Source: Candidatus Gallacutalibacter pullicola
GTDB lineage: Bacteria; Bacillota; Clostridia; Oscillospirales; Acutalibacteraceae
Reading direction: 5' to 3'
Length of the DNA stretch: 45,101 bases
NCBI GenBank assembly: GCA_018712265.1
Contig: DVHF01000086.1
Span: forward strand, 1 to 45,101
Shown: positions 44,751 through 45,101 of the stretch, one piece after another
Numbering within the stretch: position 1 is the stretch's first letter
Layout of the letters: each line of letters starts with the position of its first letter
Made by a program: the position numbers and the translations under genes
The notes under the pieces: generated by a model
Databases searched by the model: none
What the model was told of the DNA's origin: nothing
The model's input: the letters and a program-made list of their open reading frames with translations, nothing else

Positions 44751-45101
44751 TTACTTGCTACCCGTAAACGGGTCTATGTATTCTTTAAGCGTCATCTGAT
44801 CCTCAATCTGATCTTTTTTGAGTTGATTTTGGATATACTCCGCAATCTTCTTTGCATTCTTACCTGCTGTATCGACATAGTATCCACGGCACCAAAACTG
44901 CCTGTTTCCATATTTGTACTTCAAATTGGAATGTCTCTCGAAAATGATCAGACTGCTTTTCCCTTTGAGAAAACCTACGAAACTGGAAACACTCATCTTA
45001 GGCGGTATTTCCACCAGCATGTGGATATGATCCGGACACACTTCCGCCTCTACTATTTTCACTTGTTTCCAATTGCATAATTCTCTCAATATCTTCCCTA
45101 T
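44751..45101 (-). CDS. tnpA: IS200/IS605-family transposase TnpA, N-terminus cut by the window
   Basis: At least 116 residues; the frame runs off the right edge, so the N-terminus is outside. The HUH nuclease motif is DHIHMLVEIPP, and the catalytic Tyr helix region is CRGYYVDTAGKN. FWCRGYYV and the 3' tail are as in Y1 transposases. Catalyses single-strand transposition. No tnpB is seen inside the window. Confidence 0.85.
   Translation of the reverse strand: MGKILRELCNWKQVKIVEAEVCPDHIHMLVEIPPKMSVSSFVGFLKGKSSLIIFERHSNLKYKYGNRQFWCRGYYVDTAGKNAKKIAEYIQNQLKKDQIEDQMTLKEYIDPFTGSK

Overview
The window is about 45 kb of GC-rich chromosomal DNA from a low-copy, gene-dense bacterium. Gene order and protein types point to Firmicutes, class Clostridia, most likely an Oscillospiraceae/Ruminococcaceae-type anaerobe; this is inference. 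The grounds are the yicC-remA-gmk-rpoZ-priA-def-fmt-yugP-rsmB-rlmN-prpC-prkC-rsgA-thiN housekeeping run, frequent TTG/GTG starts behind strong AGGAGG sites, SLH-domain and collagen-like surface proteins, and GH51/araD plant-sugar functions. I see no rRNA, tRNA, CRISPR array, phage module or plasmid replication gene.

Layout. 283-5009 (minus): a MoxR ATPase / DUF5682 / VWA three-gene cassette. 5361-6539 (plus): an MFS transporter. 6512-7210: two inverted copies of a structured ~200-bp repeat. 7208-21200 (minus): one long housekeeping run, from yicC through RNA polymerase omega, primosome, N-formylmethionine handling, ribosome/RNA methylation and a PASTA kinase/PP2C phosphatase pair to thiamine kinase. 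21849-30242: accessory genes (ceramidase-like amidase, collagen-like protein, GH51 arabinofuranosidase, Cys-rich protein, methyltransferase, YitT membrane protein divergent from its probable MerR regulator). 30361-36703: NYN/LOTUS protein, araD, a split ThrE exporter, YbaK-type deacylase, DUF896, Dabb, YgjP protease, DUF1653 and xpt. 37050-45101: small acidic protein, membrane protein, SLH polysaccharide deacetylase, flavodoxin, SGNH hydrolase, esterase plus PatB/MalY lyase, a P-loop protein, and an IS200/IS605 transposase running off the right edge.

The most interesting content is intergenic. Five places (19964-20321, 21295-21831, 28194-28664, 34675-34790, 36728-36933) carry pieces of one directional composite repeat. 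It has a palindrome of the type GCAGGCTNAGCCTGC, then a GGATCGCTCCCT block, then an extended -10 (TGGTATAAT), then a block ending in GCGGAGGTACGACGCCTGCG, often as tandem units of 102-104 bp. In four of five places the -10 points into the gene that follows (remA, the ceramidase-like gene, the Dabb gene, xpt). Two copies have a -35 at 17-18 bp (TTGACA, TTGTTT). The family looks like a dispersed, promoter-bearing repeat, and I do not recognise it as a named element. Its palindromes differ by paired substitutions, and several sit on or against stop codons, including a perfect 27-bp-period array of four after tam. A second structured repeat (6512-7210) also shows compensatory changes between its two copies.
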